Source of the DNA: Methanobacteriaceae archaeon
Lineage (GTDB): Archaea > Methanobacteriota > Methanobacteria > Methanobacteriales > Methanobacteriaceae
DNA: 5,432 bases
NCBI GenBank assembly: GCA_030693105.1
Contig: JAUYBK010000168.1
Coordinates: 1-5,432 of the forward strand
Direction: 5' to 3'
In this document: in pieces, positions 1-4,942 of the stretch
How positions within the stretch are numbered: the first letter of the stretch is position 1
Layout: every line of letters begins with the position of its first letter
Notes under the pieces: generated by a model
Database searches by the model: none
Told to the model about the DNA's origin: nothing
What the model saw: only the letters and a program-made list of their open reading frames with translations
Program-made: the position numbers and the translations under genes

Positions 1-171
1 AATGGAAAGGCTGTGAGGAGTCTCTGAAGGTATGGATGGTGTCTTTTTATCATCATTGCATTTAGAAGATAGTGCTTCAGATGATTTAACCAAAACTAAC
101 CCAGAATAACCCATTTTTAGGGCATCTTTAGTAATTTCAGGATAATAATGAACGTGAAGATCAATGAACAT
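1..171 (-). CDS. rnp3: RNase P protein component 3 (Rpp30), N-terminal part, cut by window edge
   Basis: Protein subunit of archaeal RNase P, the ribonucleoprotein that removes 5' leaders from pre-tRNA; Rpp30 works as a pair with Pop5. Only the first 57 codons are in the window and the frame is open to base 1. The start reads MFIDLHVHYYPEI, and DLHVH at residues 4-8 is the hallmark beginning of the Rpp30 PHP/TIM-barrel-like fold, followed by the usual 'ALKMGYSGLVLV' strand/helix. The family is normally about 230-240 residues, so roughly three quarters lies outside. The ATG at 171 has a GGTGA Shine-Dalgarno at 181-177, five bases upstream, inside the end of the preceding gene. The two genes overlap by 11 nt, which suggests translational coupling. 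The order L15e, COG1325, Rpp30 recurs in euryarchaea and supports the call. Confidence 0.88.
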   Translation of the reverse strand, partial: MFIDLHVHYYPEITKDALKMGYSGLVLVKSSEALSSKCNDDKKTPSIPSETPHSLSI

Positions 172-595
172 CCTCTTCACCAAATATCTGTTGCGCAATT
201 TTCAGTGCCGTGTCTTTGCGAGCGGGATAAGCAGCAATTTTCAGTTTAAGATGGATAGCATCTCCGTGTTCTAGCACCTTCATATCCCCCAGATAGGCAC
301 GCTGTTTATCAAATCGCAAGAATAAATTGCCCTTGTGATCTATTTTATTTTCAAGGTCTCTTAATATCCTTTTTTTATCTGAAGATTTGATATTATCGAG
401 AGATTTTAGAAAACCCTTTATTTCGCTTTTCTTGCTGGTTTTACCATGGAGTAGGATAACCTGGTTTTTGTGGTAGCCCTCAATGATCTCTTTTTCAGGC
501 GAAGAAAAAGGGAGTATATTGCAGACTGCTGTCCGCACTTTCTCCTCATCTTCAGTTCCATAAAATAGGGTTCGGTAGGCAATGTTATGGATCAT
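161..595 (-). CDS. COG1325 RNA-binding protein, exosome-associated (dsRBD-like fold)
   Basis: 144-residue protein of the archaeal COG1325 family, described as an exosome-linked RNA-binding protein with a double-stranded-RNA-binding-like fold; its exact role is not settled. The start MIHNIAYRTLFYGTEDEEKV and the segment LFLRFDKQRAYLGDMKVLEHGDAIHLKLKIAAYP are what I recognise as family signature. An in-frame GTG at 604 would add three residues, but that GTG lies inside the sequence GGGTGA (606-601), which sits five bases before ATG 595 and serves as its Shine-Dalgarno. ATG 595 is therefore the better start. It lies 50 nt downstream of rpl15e with no convincing promoter between them, so it is probably cotranscribed. 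Its TGA overlaps the start of rnp3. The context suggests RNA processing or degradation coupled to ribosome and tRNA maturation. Confidence 0.85.
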   Translation of the reverse strand: MIHNIAYRTLFYGTEDEEKVRTAVCNILPFSSPEKEIIEGYHKNQVILLHGKTSKKSEIKGFLKSLDNIKSSDKKRILRDLENKIDHKGNLFLRFDKQRAYLGDMKVLEHGDAIHLKLKIAAYPARKDTALKIAQQIFGEEDVH

Positions 596-600
596 GGCCT

Positions 601-606
601 TCACCC
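601..606 (-). promoter_or_regulatory. Shine-Dalgarno of the COG1325 gene; decides its start
   Basis: GGGTGA on the minus strand, five bases before ATG 595. It covers the in-frame GTG at 604, which argues that the GTG is part of the ribosome binding site and not the initiator. Confidence 0.7.
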
Positions 607-645
607 TTTAGAGATTTATTCCCAAATTGAAAAAGGAGAAGTTCA

Positions 646-1191
646 TTACCGGACCTTCTCGCTCCCCGTGCCTCGTCCTCTAAGCCCTCTGTTTTTCTTA
701 CCTTCGCTGGTAAGACCCCGGAATACACGGCCCTTCTTGTTGGACTGACATATCCAGTTAATTTTAGGGTCGTTTTTAATAACAGGGTGATTAGGATCAA
801 CTAAGATGATTTCGTAGAACTGGAACTTTCCATCTTCCCATACCCAATAGGAATTTAATACTTCCAAGTTAGGGTAATGGCGAGATACTCGCTCTTCAGC
901 TATACGTTGGATGGATTTTTTAGGGGTTATTTTCTTTACACCCATCCTTTTAGGTTTTCTTCCTGCTGTAAAACGAGATTTTCTTCTTCCACCACGGCGG
1001 ACTCGAGTTCTAACAACCACGTAGCCCTTTTTGGCTTTGTAGCCCAGGGAACGGGCCCGGTCAATCCGGGTAGGTTTGTCGATCCTCTGGATAACACTTT
1101 CTTTTCTCCAAATGGGAGCACGGGTCTGCATCAGTTCTTTGACGTAAGAGTCGTCTGGGTTATTCCAAGCTTCTTTAATATACTTATACAT
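646..1191 (-). CDS. rpl15e: Large-subunit ribosomal protein L15e (eL15)
   Basis: Ribosomal protein eL15 of the 50S subunit, shared by archaea and eukaryotes, 181 residues. The start MYKYIKEAWNNPDDSYVKELM, the basic core GGRRKSRFTAGRKPKRMGV, SIQRIAEERVSRHYPNLEVLNSYWVWEDGKFQFYEIILVDPNHPVIKNDP, and INWICQ...GRVFRGLTSEGKKNRGLRGRG follow the family end to end. The open frame extends to 1257, but the upstream ATG there has no ribosome site, while ATG 1191 has GAGGTG (1202-1197) five bases before it and gives the standard N-terminus. The protein ends in GSEKVR. As I recall, many archaeal homologues continue with a short basic RPS...RANGRR-type tail, so the C-terminus is about 10-15 residues shorter; this may be normal for the order. 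It is the first gene of a three-gene operon. Confidence 0.96.
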   Translation of the reverse strand: MYKYIKEAWNNPDDSYVKELMQTRAPIWRKESVIQRIDKPTRIDRARSLGYKAKKGYVVVRTRVRRGGRRKSRFTAGRKPKRMGVKKITPKKSIQRIAEERVSRHYPNLEVLNSYWVWEDGKFQFYEIILVDPNHPVIKNDPKINWICQSNKKGRVFRGLTSEGKKNRGLRGRGTGSEKVR

Positions 1192-1196
1192 ATCTA

Positions 1197-1202
1197 CACC
1201 TC
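1197..1202 (-). promoter_or_regulatory. Shine-Dalgarno of rpl15e; decides its start
   Basis: GAGGTG on the minus strand, five bases before ATG 1191. It matches the archaeal anti-Shine-Dalgarno and supports the short, family-standard N-terminus over the longer open frame that begins at 1257. Confidence 0.8.
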
Positions 1203-1228
1203 TTTTGTTCAGCTTTCGCCACATCCAC

Positions 1229-1241
1229 GGGATTATATCCC
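1229..1241 (-). repeat. Small inverted repeat in the rpl15e leader
   Basis: GGGATATAATCCC on the minus strand: arms GGGAT/ATCCC around a 3-base centre, 38 nt before the rpl15e ATG. It could form a five-pair RNA hairpin, act as a protein site, or be an AT-rich promoter element. No similarity to a known ribosomal autoregulatory structure is claimed. Confidence 0.35.
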
Positions 1242-1291
1242 AAAAAGAGTTTCGCATCTAGAAATAGCGAGTATAGTTATTAGATCAGGGG

Positions 1292-1299
1292 TATTTAAA
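1292..1299 (-). promoter_or_regulatory. Likely TATA box of the rpl15e operon
   Basis: The minus strand reads TTTTTAAATACCCC here; TTTAAATA fits the methanogen box consensus TTTAWATA. Transcription would start about 25 bases downstream, near 1270, leaving a leader of about 75 nt. A second, weaker candidate is GATATAATC within the palindrome at 1229-1241, which would give a leader of about 20 nt. The sequence alone does not decide between them. Confidence 0.55.
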
Positions 1300-1350
1300 A
1301 AGGTTGTGCTGTCCCTAGGAAATAGTTACAAAATTTAGACTATTCCCATC

Positions 1351-1389
1351 ATAAAAAAGAAAAATTAGGTAAGCATTATGCTTACTTAA
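1351..1389 (-). terminator. Hairpin plus T-rich tract after the decarboxylase-like gene
   Basis: Just downstream of the TGA at 1396 (minus strand) lies a stem of ten positions: 1365-1374 TTAGGTAAGC pairs with 1380-1389 GCTTACTTAA around the five-base loop 1375-1379, with one G/T wobble (1368 with 1386). Read on the minus strand it is followed directly by a tract of the form TTTTTCTTTTTT (1364-1352). Archaeal RNA polymerase stops on oligo-T with or without a hairpin, so this should end the minus-strand transcript before the rpl15e promoter. Read on the plus strand no T-run follows it, so it is directional. Confidence 0.7.
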
Positions 1390-1395
1390 CCTTGC

Positions 1396-1719
1396 TCATT
1401 CTTCAATTAGTTGGTAAAGAGTACGCATGGCCTTAGTGAATGGAGGATTACCAGAAGTTAAAAGAACCACCCTTAAAACATCCACAATTTCATCCTTGGT
1501 AACTCCGAACTCCTTAATGGCACTCATCATCTGCTTCTTCATGGCCCGGTCATCAGAAGCCGCAGCAGTAATGCCCAAAGCTATAAGTTTCTGGGTCCGG
1601 TAGTCTAAAACTTTACCAGTGAATGCTGCTTCATTGAGTCCCACAACGGCTTGATAAATATCCGGATAGTCTTTTTTTGCGTGATGAATCCCCTTACCAT
1701 AAAAAACGTCTTCTTTCAT
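1396..1719 (-). CDS. Carboxymuconolactone decarboxylase/AhpD-like family protein, no CxxC
   Basis: 107-residue, probably all-helical cytoplasmic protein of the CMD/AhpD-like superfamily. The family core is visible as LDYRTQKLIALGITAA (about residues 39-54), then the helix with MKKQMMSAIKEFGVTKDEIVDVLRVVLLTSGNPPFTKAM (about 60-98). The peroxidase branch (AhpD) carries CxxC plus a histidine in the helix after the LIALG segment; here that stretch is ASDDRAMKKQ and the whole protein has no cysteine, so thiol peroxidase chemistry is unlikely. A methanogen is also unlikely to run the beta-ketoadipate pathway, so the true substrate is unknown. Start ATG 1719 has a strong GGAGGT (1731-1726) six bases upstream. 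It is a single-gene transcript: its own promoter is at 1763-1776 and a terminator lies at 1351-1389. Confidence 0.82.
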   Translation of the reverse strand: MKEDVFYGKGIHHAKKDYPDIYQAVVGLNEAAFTGKVLDYRTQKLIALGITAAASDDRAMKKQMMSAIKEFGVTKDEIVDVLRVVLLTSGNPPFTKAMRTLYQLIEE

Positions 1720-1762
1720 CTTACTACCTCCTTATATATACTTATTTTATGTTTTTTGTTTC

Positions 1763-1776
1763 TTATATAATTTTTT
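1763..1776 (-). promoter_or_regulatory. Promoter of the decarboxylase-like gene (BRE + TATA)
   Basis: The minus strand reads AAAAAATTATATAAG: an A-rich factor-B element (1776-1771) directly before TTATATAA (1770-1763). A start about 24 bases from the box centre falls near 1743, giving a leader of about 24 nt that contains the GGAGGT ribosome site. TTATATAA is self-complementary, so it could also be read on the plus strand, although it lies 123 bases before the plus-strand gene. Confidence 0.65.
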
Positions 1777-1865
1777 AGCAAAATATTATTAATGGGTTAA
1801 ATCCATAAAATAAGGATTAAAGATTGATAAACTAATTTAATAAACCAATAAGAGGGAAGGATAGA

Positions 1866-1882
1866 TTTAATATAAAATATAC
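1866..1882 (+). promoter_or_regulatory. TATA region of the M28-like gene; transcript probably leaderless
   Basis: Purine-rich GAGGGAAGGATAG (1852-1864) precedes the AT-rich stretch TTTAATATAAAATATA. A start 22-27 bases from the box centre falls at about 1893-1900, on or next to the candidate start codons 1893 and 1905. No Shine-Dalgarno precedes 1893, which fits a leaderless mRNA. This differs from the strong ribosome sites of most neighbouring genes. Confidence 0.45.
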
Positions 1883-1892
1883 GTTCTAGATA

Positions 1893-2972
1893 ATGGGTAA
1901 TAGTATGAATATTAATAAAATAAGTGTCTTTTTGATTTTAATTCTGCTTTCTAGCTTGTTTTATGTTAATTTAGATGGTGCATATGCCCAGGAAGACCTA
2001 TTATCTCATGTTAAATACATAACACAAGATATAGGGCCCCGACCAGCCGGATCAGCCCTAGAAAATCAAACAGCACAATATCTGGCTTCACGATTTCAAA
2101 AATACGGCATTAGAACCCAAATCCAACAATTTAAATACTATTCACTTAATTCAAAGGATATAAAAACTTCCCAAAATGTGATAGGAACCATAGAAGGTGT
2201 TTCTGATAAAGAAATTATCATTTGTGCTGATCTGGACTCGCCTCGTGATAATTTAGTGGGTAATTATACTCAAGGGGCCAATGATGATGTTACTGCTTTG
2301 GCCATTCTAATTGGTTTGGCTGAAAAATATCAGGATAAAAAACCTTTTTACACCATAAAACTTGTTGCGTTTGGTGCAGGAGAGGATAGTTTCACTTTTC
2401 CACTCATAACTCCCAAACGGACTATTTTAACTCCAGATGCATACCATCAAATAATTTATCTACCATATTTGGTGGGAGCTCGCCAGTACTTGCTCACTCA
2501 TCAAAATTCTGTTAACAATACTTTAGCCGTAATTAGTCTAGAAGCAGTGGGTATCGGAACACCCTGTGTTGTTTCGCGGGATTATTATGCAACAAATGAT
2601 CCATTTCTGGTTAACTTCTTAGTCTGGAATGGAATATCTCAGGGGATACTGACTGAAAAAATCGATTTCATGGCCTCCAATAGAACTATTGGTAGTGAAT
2701 CTGCCATAAGTCATGTTTATTTACCTTTTTCTATCGCAGGAATCCCCTCCACCTTTATAACTTGCATGAAAAATCCAAATATAAATTCTCCAGTACACGA
2801 CGTGGAAAATGAGATGCCAGGATACCTTTCCCTGGATGATGACTATGGTAATCTTGTCAAGGAAAATGGAGATGAAAAGTCTTTGGAAACCCATTTGCAA
2901 ACTGTTCTTTACCTGGTTAATGACAGTATTGACAAATTATCGGTTTGGAATATTCTAAATTGTCAAATTTAG
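1893..2972 (+). CDS. Exported M28-family aminopeptidase-like protein with altered active site
   Basis: 359 residues. Residues 6-32 form a Sec signal peptide (hydrophobic ISVFLILILLSSLFYV, likely cleaved after AYA at 30-32), so the product acts outside the membrane. The mature part starts like M28 zinc peptidases: IGPRPAGSALENQTAQYL (47-64), then QNVIGTIEG. Set against Streptomyces aminopeptidase-type members, the ligand histidine of HxDS is Asp113 in DLDS (catalytic Asp115 kept); GANDD keeps the bridging Asp131; the first Glu of the EE pair is Gly163 and the second is kept as Glu164 in GAGED; the acidic ligand is Glu217 in SLEAVG; the last histidine is His302 in SPVHDVEN. One ligand and the general base are therefore changed, so activity is uncertain. 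Sequons NYT, NNT, NRT and NDS suggest surface glycosylation. ATG 1893 has no ribosome site; in-frame ATG 1905 is an equally plausible start with a weak GGGT upstream. Confidence 0.85.
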   Translation: MGNSMNINKISVFLILILLSSLFYVNLDGAYAQEDLLSHVKYITQDIGPRPAGSALENQTAQYLASRFQKYGIRTQIQQFKYYSLNSKDIKTSQNVIGTIEGVSDKEIIICADLDSPRDNLVGNYTQGANDDVTALAILIGLAEKYQDKKPFYTIKLVAFGAGEDSFTFPLITPKRTILTPDAYHQIIYLPYLVGARQYLLTHQNSVNNTLAVISLEAVGIGTPCVVSRDYYATNDPFLVNFLVWNGISQGILTEKIDFMASNRTIGSESAISHVYLPFSIAGIPSTFITCMKNPNINSPVHDVENEMPGYLSLDDDYGNLVKENGDEKSLETHLQTVLYLVNDSIDKLSVWNILNCQI

Positions 2973-3012
2973 CTTTATAGTTCTTATTTTCTCCAGAATA
3001 GTAAAGATTAAA

Positions 3013-3020
3013 TTTTAATA
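3013..3020 (+). promoter_or_regulatory. Possible TATA box of the PepSY-like gene
   Basis: TTTTAATA in an AT-rich stretch, 67 bases before ATG 3087; transcription would begin near 3040 and leave a leader of about 45 nt. Other AT-rich octamers up to 3040 could serve instead, and readthrough from the M28-like gene 114 nt upstream is also possible. Confidence 0.35.
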
Positions 3021-3073
3021 AAGAAATAATATTAAAAATAATCTTTGAGTGATGAATGGAATTAGTAAGGAGT

Positions 3074-3080
3074 GAGGTGA
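3074..3080 (+). promoter_or_regulatory. Strong Shine-Dalgarno of the PepSY-like gene
   Basis: GAGGTGA, six bases before ATG 3087, complementary over seven bases to the 3' end expected for archaeal 16S rRNA (ATCACCTC). It fixes the start and predicts good translation. Confidence 0.8.
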
Positions 3081-3086
3081 CTGAAA

Positions 3087-3635
3087 ATGAAAATAAAAAA
3101 GATTCTGAGCAACATTTTTGCAGTGATTGCCATTTTGACAATTTTAAATGCTGTGTGTGCAGATTCAGGACCCAATATAGAGGCTACCCAGGCCAAAGCC
3201 ATTGCACAGGACTATTTAAATTCTAAAAGTTTACCTTATACTGCCTTAACTCCCAACATTGAAACCGAGTGGAAAGCCAAAGTTAAGGTCGTTAAGACCG
3301 GTGAGGTGAAATGGATATCATTTGGTGATTATAAAATGGACGCCATGGAAGAAACTGGTAAATATGAGTATATAAGTCAAGCCTGGATCGTTCAAGTCCG
3401 AGACAAAAATGGCAACAGTATGGGAACCATTTACGTAAATCCAGATAATGGAAAAATATTAAGCGTTAATATCAAAGGTACGGGGGGAAACACAAATACT
3501 GGCGGTGATCTAACCTACAACGGCAATGGTACCGCCACAGAAAATTCAGGAGGAATCTTAGGAGCAATCCAAGGATTTTTCAACGGAATAATAACCTTCT
3601 TCCAAAATCTATGGACATCCATTTTTGGAGGATAA
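3087..3635 (+). CDS. Exported PepSY-like protein with amphipathic C-terminal helix
   Basis: 182 residues. Residues 1-25 are a signal peptide (basic MKIKK, hydrophobic core, likely cleaved near VCA|DS; Cys24 does not fit a lipobox because Val precedes it). Residues 30-128 look like a PepSY-type fold: a leading helix IEATQAKAIAQDYLNSK, beta strands, and the closing pattern AWIVQVRDKNGNSMGTIYVNPDNGKILSV, the 'W.V.V....G..YVD..tGkil' hairpin of that family. A flexible linker (131-154) is rich in Gly, Asn and Thr and has one NGT sequon. The C-terminal segment 155-182 (GGILGAIQGFFNG...LWTSIFGG) is an uncharged aromatic amphipathic helix that may lie in or on the membrane. PepSY domains are known from protease propeptides and regulators, so control of a neighbouring exported peptidase is possible but unproven. 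Confidence 0.72.
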   Translation: MKIKKILSNIFAVIAILTILNAVCADSGPNIEATQAKAIAQDYLNSKSLPYTALTPNIETEWKAKVKVVKTGEVKWISFGDYKMDAMEETGKYEYISQAWIVQVRDKNGNSMGTIYVNPDNGKILSVNIKGTGGNTNTGGDLTYNGNGTATENSGGILGAIQGFFNGIITFFQNLWTSIFGG

Positions 3636-3653
3636 GACAAATAAATCCCATCA

Positions 3654-3660
3654 TTTTTTT
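3654..3660 (+). terminator. Oligo-T stop after the PepSY-like gene
   Basis: A run of seven T follows the TAA of the plus-strand gene by 18 bases, with no hairpin. Archaeal RNA polymerase can stop on such runs. It lies in the 31-nt gap between this gene and the convergent M14-like gene. Confidence 0.5.
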
Positions 3661-3666
3661 AATTAC

Positions 3667-4353
3667 CTAAAATTTTAGATTATCTACCGCGGCCACCAAT
3701 TCATCGGCTTGTTGTCTAGTCAGTTTTTCAGACTGATTTAAGTAGGTCTCATAAACAATTGCAGGAATTCCGGAATTAATAAGGGGAATCGTGACATATT
3801 TAGTGCTGGTAGAATTAGGCGGGTTGTATATAGTTAACCACAATAATTTGTTTGTCATATGCAGGGCTAAAGATTCTGCGGCTGTTCCAGAAGCAGGAAT
3901 GTATAAAAACCGGTCCACATCATAATTACCTACGTTAGAATGCACATCCACTACTAAGGCAAAGTTCTGCTTCTTAATATCCGGTACGGTATATCGTGAC
4001 GCTAATAGCTGTCCATTCATCCTCCCCTTCTCGTAATCCAGGGAGTCATGGGTTACATTTACCTTATAAATGTAATAGGAATACTTCAGCGAACTATCCT
4101 TACTTTTAATGGATTCAAACACTGCTTGATGAGTCTGGTTTTCCAAGGGATGCACTCCCACGATATAAGCAATTTTAACGGGTGAGATGGGGTTACCGTA
4201 TACTCCAATCTTTTCTACACTACCCAATGTTTCATTTCCCAGGACTTTAGTTGAAATTTTGGCGAATTGTAAATTCATTAGATAAGCTATTAAGGCGCCT
4301 CCTATGATAATAAATAAAATAAAAATCAAAAGAACCTTCTTCTTTTCGGACAT
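3667..4353 (-). CDS. Membrane-anchored M14-like metallohydrolase (carboxypeptidase/desuccinylase fold)
   Basis: 228 residues. MSEKKK followed by a hydrophobic stretch (7-26) gives a single N-terminal membrane anchor with the rest outside the cell; sequons NET, NQT, NVT, NST and NQS agree. The domain shows a pattern like the M14/AstE zinc carboxypeptidases: GVHPLE (His68, Glu71) as HxxE, RMNGQ at 111-115 where the family has its arginine/NR region, VVDVHSN with His138 as third ligand, and IVYETY with Glu202 where the catalytic glutamate is expected. The spacings 68/71/138/202 are reasonable for a short family member. The substrate is unknown; a wall peptide is my inference from the lipoprotein just upstream. 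The ATG has no Shine-Dalgarno (the sequence before it is ATATCACC) and sits in the same frame as the upstream gene, 15 nt after its TAA, so translation probably relies on reinitiation. Confidence 0.68.
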   Translation of the reverse strand: MSEKKKVLLIFILFIIIGGALIAYLMNLQFAKISTKVLGNETLGSVEKIGVYGNPISPVKIAYIVGVHPLENQTHQAVFESIKSKDSSLKYSYYIYKVNVTHDSLDYEKGRMNGQLLASRYTVPDIKKQNFALVVDVHSNVGNYDVDRFLYIPASGTAAESLALHMTNKLLWLTIYNPPNSTSTKYVTIPLINSGIPAIVYETYLNQSEKLTRQQADELVAAVDNLKF

Positions 4354-4368
4354 GGTGATATGTTCATA

Positions 4369-4884
4369 TTAAGGAACTGTAACCGCATCGGGAAGCTGTC
4401 CGGTTGATTTATACTCAGTTAAAACTTTAACATATAATTTTAACATCATATCGGGGGTGAAATCGTTTACCCCGGCCTGGAAAACCCCACCATGGTTGGG
4501 TACCTTGCCATTCTGGTCCATCCACTGGTAGGTTCGATCCGCCAGATCTACGTATTCATTTTTTGCTATTCTGGCGGAATTAACAGTTCCGGAAGGACTC
4601 GGAGCATTAGAGAAAGTTTTTATGGGGATGTTACCCTTTTCACCGTTGTTGATCATCACTATGGCCTTGGAGAGTATGTACATGCACTGGTTCATATTCA
4701 GAGTCAGGCCTTTAAACTGGATAGTTTGAACACTCCCGGTGGACTTGGATATCTCACTGGCCAGGTTGGGAGCCTCTGAAACAGGAATTCCAGTACTTTC
4801 AGAAAGCTGAGTATTATTGGTACAACCCGAACTTGCTAAAACCAAACAAACAACTATTATTAACCCAATCAACCTGTTTTTCAT
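4369..4884 (-). CDS. Lipoprotein with pseudomurein-binding-type repeat
   Basis: 171 residues. A lipoprotein signal peptide is clear: MKNR, hydrophobic LIGLIIVVCLVLA, then SSGC with Cys21 as the lipidated residue. After a Ser/Thr/Glu-rich tether (22-50) come two related segments. Residues 57-91 (FKGLTLNMNQCMYILSKAIVMI...IPIKTF) resemble the second half of a pseudomurein-binding repeat. Residues about 104-155 form a fuller unit: ARIAKNEYVDLADRTYQWMDQNGKVPNHGGV, then the 'vs...fl.ll..a' part as VNDFTPDMMLKLYVKVL; the NG.(L/V)P element returns as TGQLPDAVTV at the end. Such repeats hold proteins such as PeiW/PeiP or surface proteins to pseudomurein, so this one likely bridges membrane and wall. 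ATG 4884 has GGGGGT (4896-4891) six bases upstream. It is the first gene of a two-gene unit with the M14-like protein. Confidence 0.75.
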   Translation of the reverse strand: MKNRLIGLIIVVCLVLASSGCTNNTQLSESTGIPVSEAPNLASEISKSTGSVQTIQFKGLTLNMNQCMYILSKAIVMINNGEKGNIPIKTFSNAPSPSGTVNSARIAKNEYVDLADRTYQWMDQNGKVPNHGGVFQAGVNDFTPDMMLKLYVKVLTEYKSTGQLPDAVTVP

Positions 4885-4913
4885 ATCAATACCCCCTCTT
4901 CTAATTTTATGTC

Positions 4914-4942
4914 ACCCATTTGTCTTTTATTTTTTTATGGGT
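4914..4942 (-). promoter_or_regulatory. Promoter of the lipoprotein gene, AT core flanked by an inverted repeat
   Basis: The minus strand reads ACCCAT, then the A-rich core AAAAAAATAAAAGACAA, then ATGGGT: six-base arms (4937-4942 and 4914-4919) around 17 bases that look like a TATA region centred near 4931. A start about 25 bases downstream would fall near 4906, about 22 nt before ATG 4884, which suits the GGGGGT ribosome site. A dimeric regulator bound to the arms would cover the box. A more distal box, TTTATATT, lies near 4982-4989. Confidence 0.45.

Noticed and set aside
1192..1257. 22-residue N-terminal extension of L15e
   Set aside because: The upstream ATG lacks a ribosome site, the extension does not occur in the family, and ATG 1191 has GAGGTG at proper spacing.
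877..1338. 153-codon plus-strand open frame
   Set aside because: It lies antisense to rpl15e, has no ribosome site, and its composition is what the complement of an Arg/Lys-rich gene produces.
1797..1820. Imperfect dyad AATCC (1800-1804) / GGATT (1814-1818) between the two divergent genes
   Set aside because: Five-base arms in AT-rich DNA are expected by chance and the site is not placed at either TATA box.
3049..3084. Possible C/D-box small RNA: GTGATGA at 3049-3055 and CTGA at 3081-3084
   Set aside because: The C and D boxes match, but no D'/C' pair is found between them and the stretch contains the Shine-Dalgarno of the next gene, so the match is most likely chance.
2917..3141. 74-codon minus-strand open frame across the gap between the M28-like and PepSY-like genes
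   Set aside because: It is antisense to both gene ends and to a strong Shine-Dalgarno; no start signal of its own.
4492..4779. 95-codon plus-strand open frame
   Set aside because: Wholly antisense to the lipoprotein gene, whose signal peptide, lipobox and repeat are clear; no Shine-Dalgarno or promoter.
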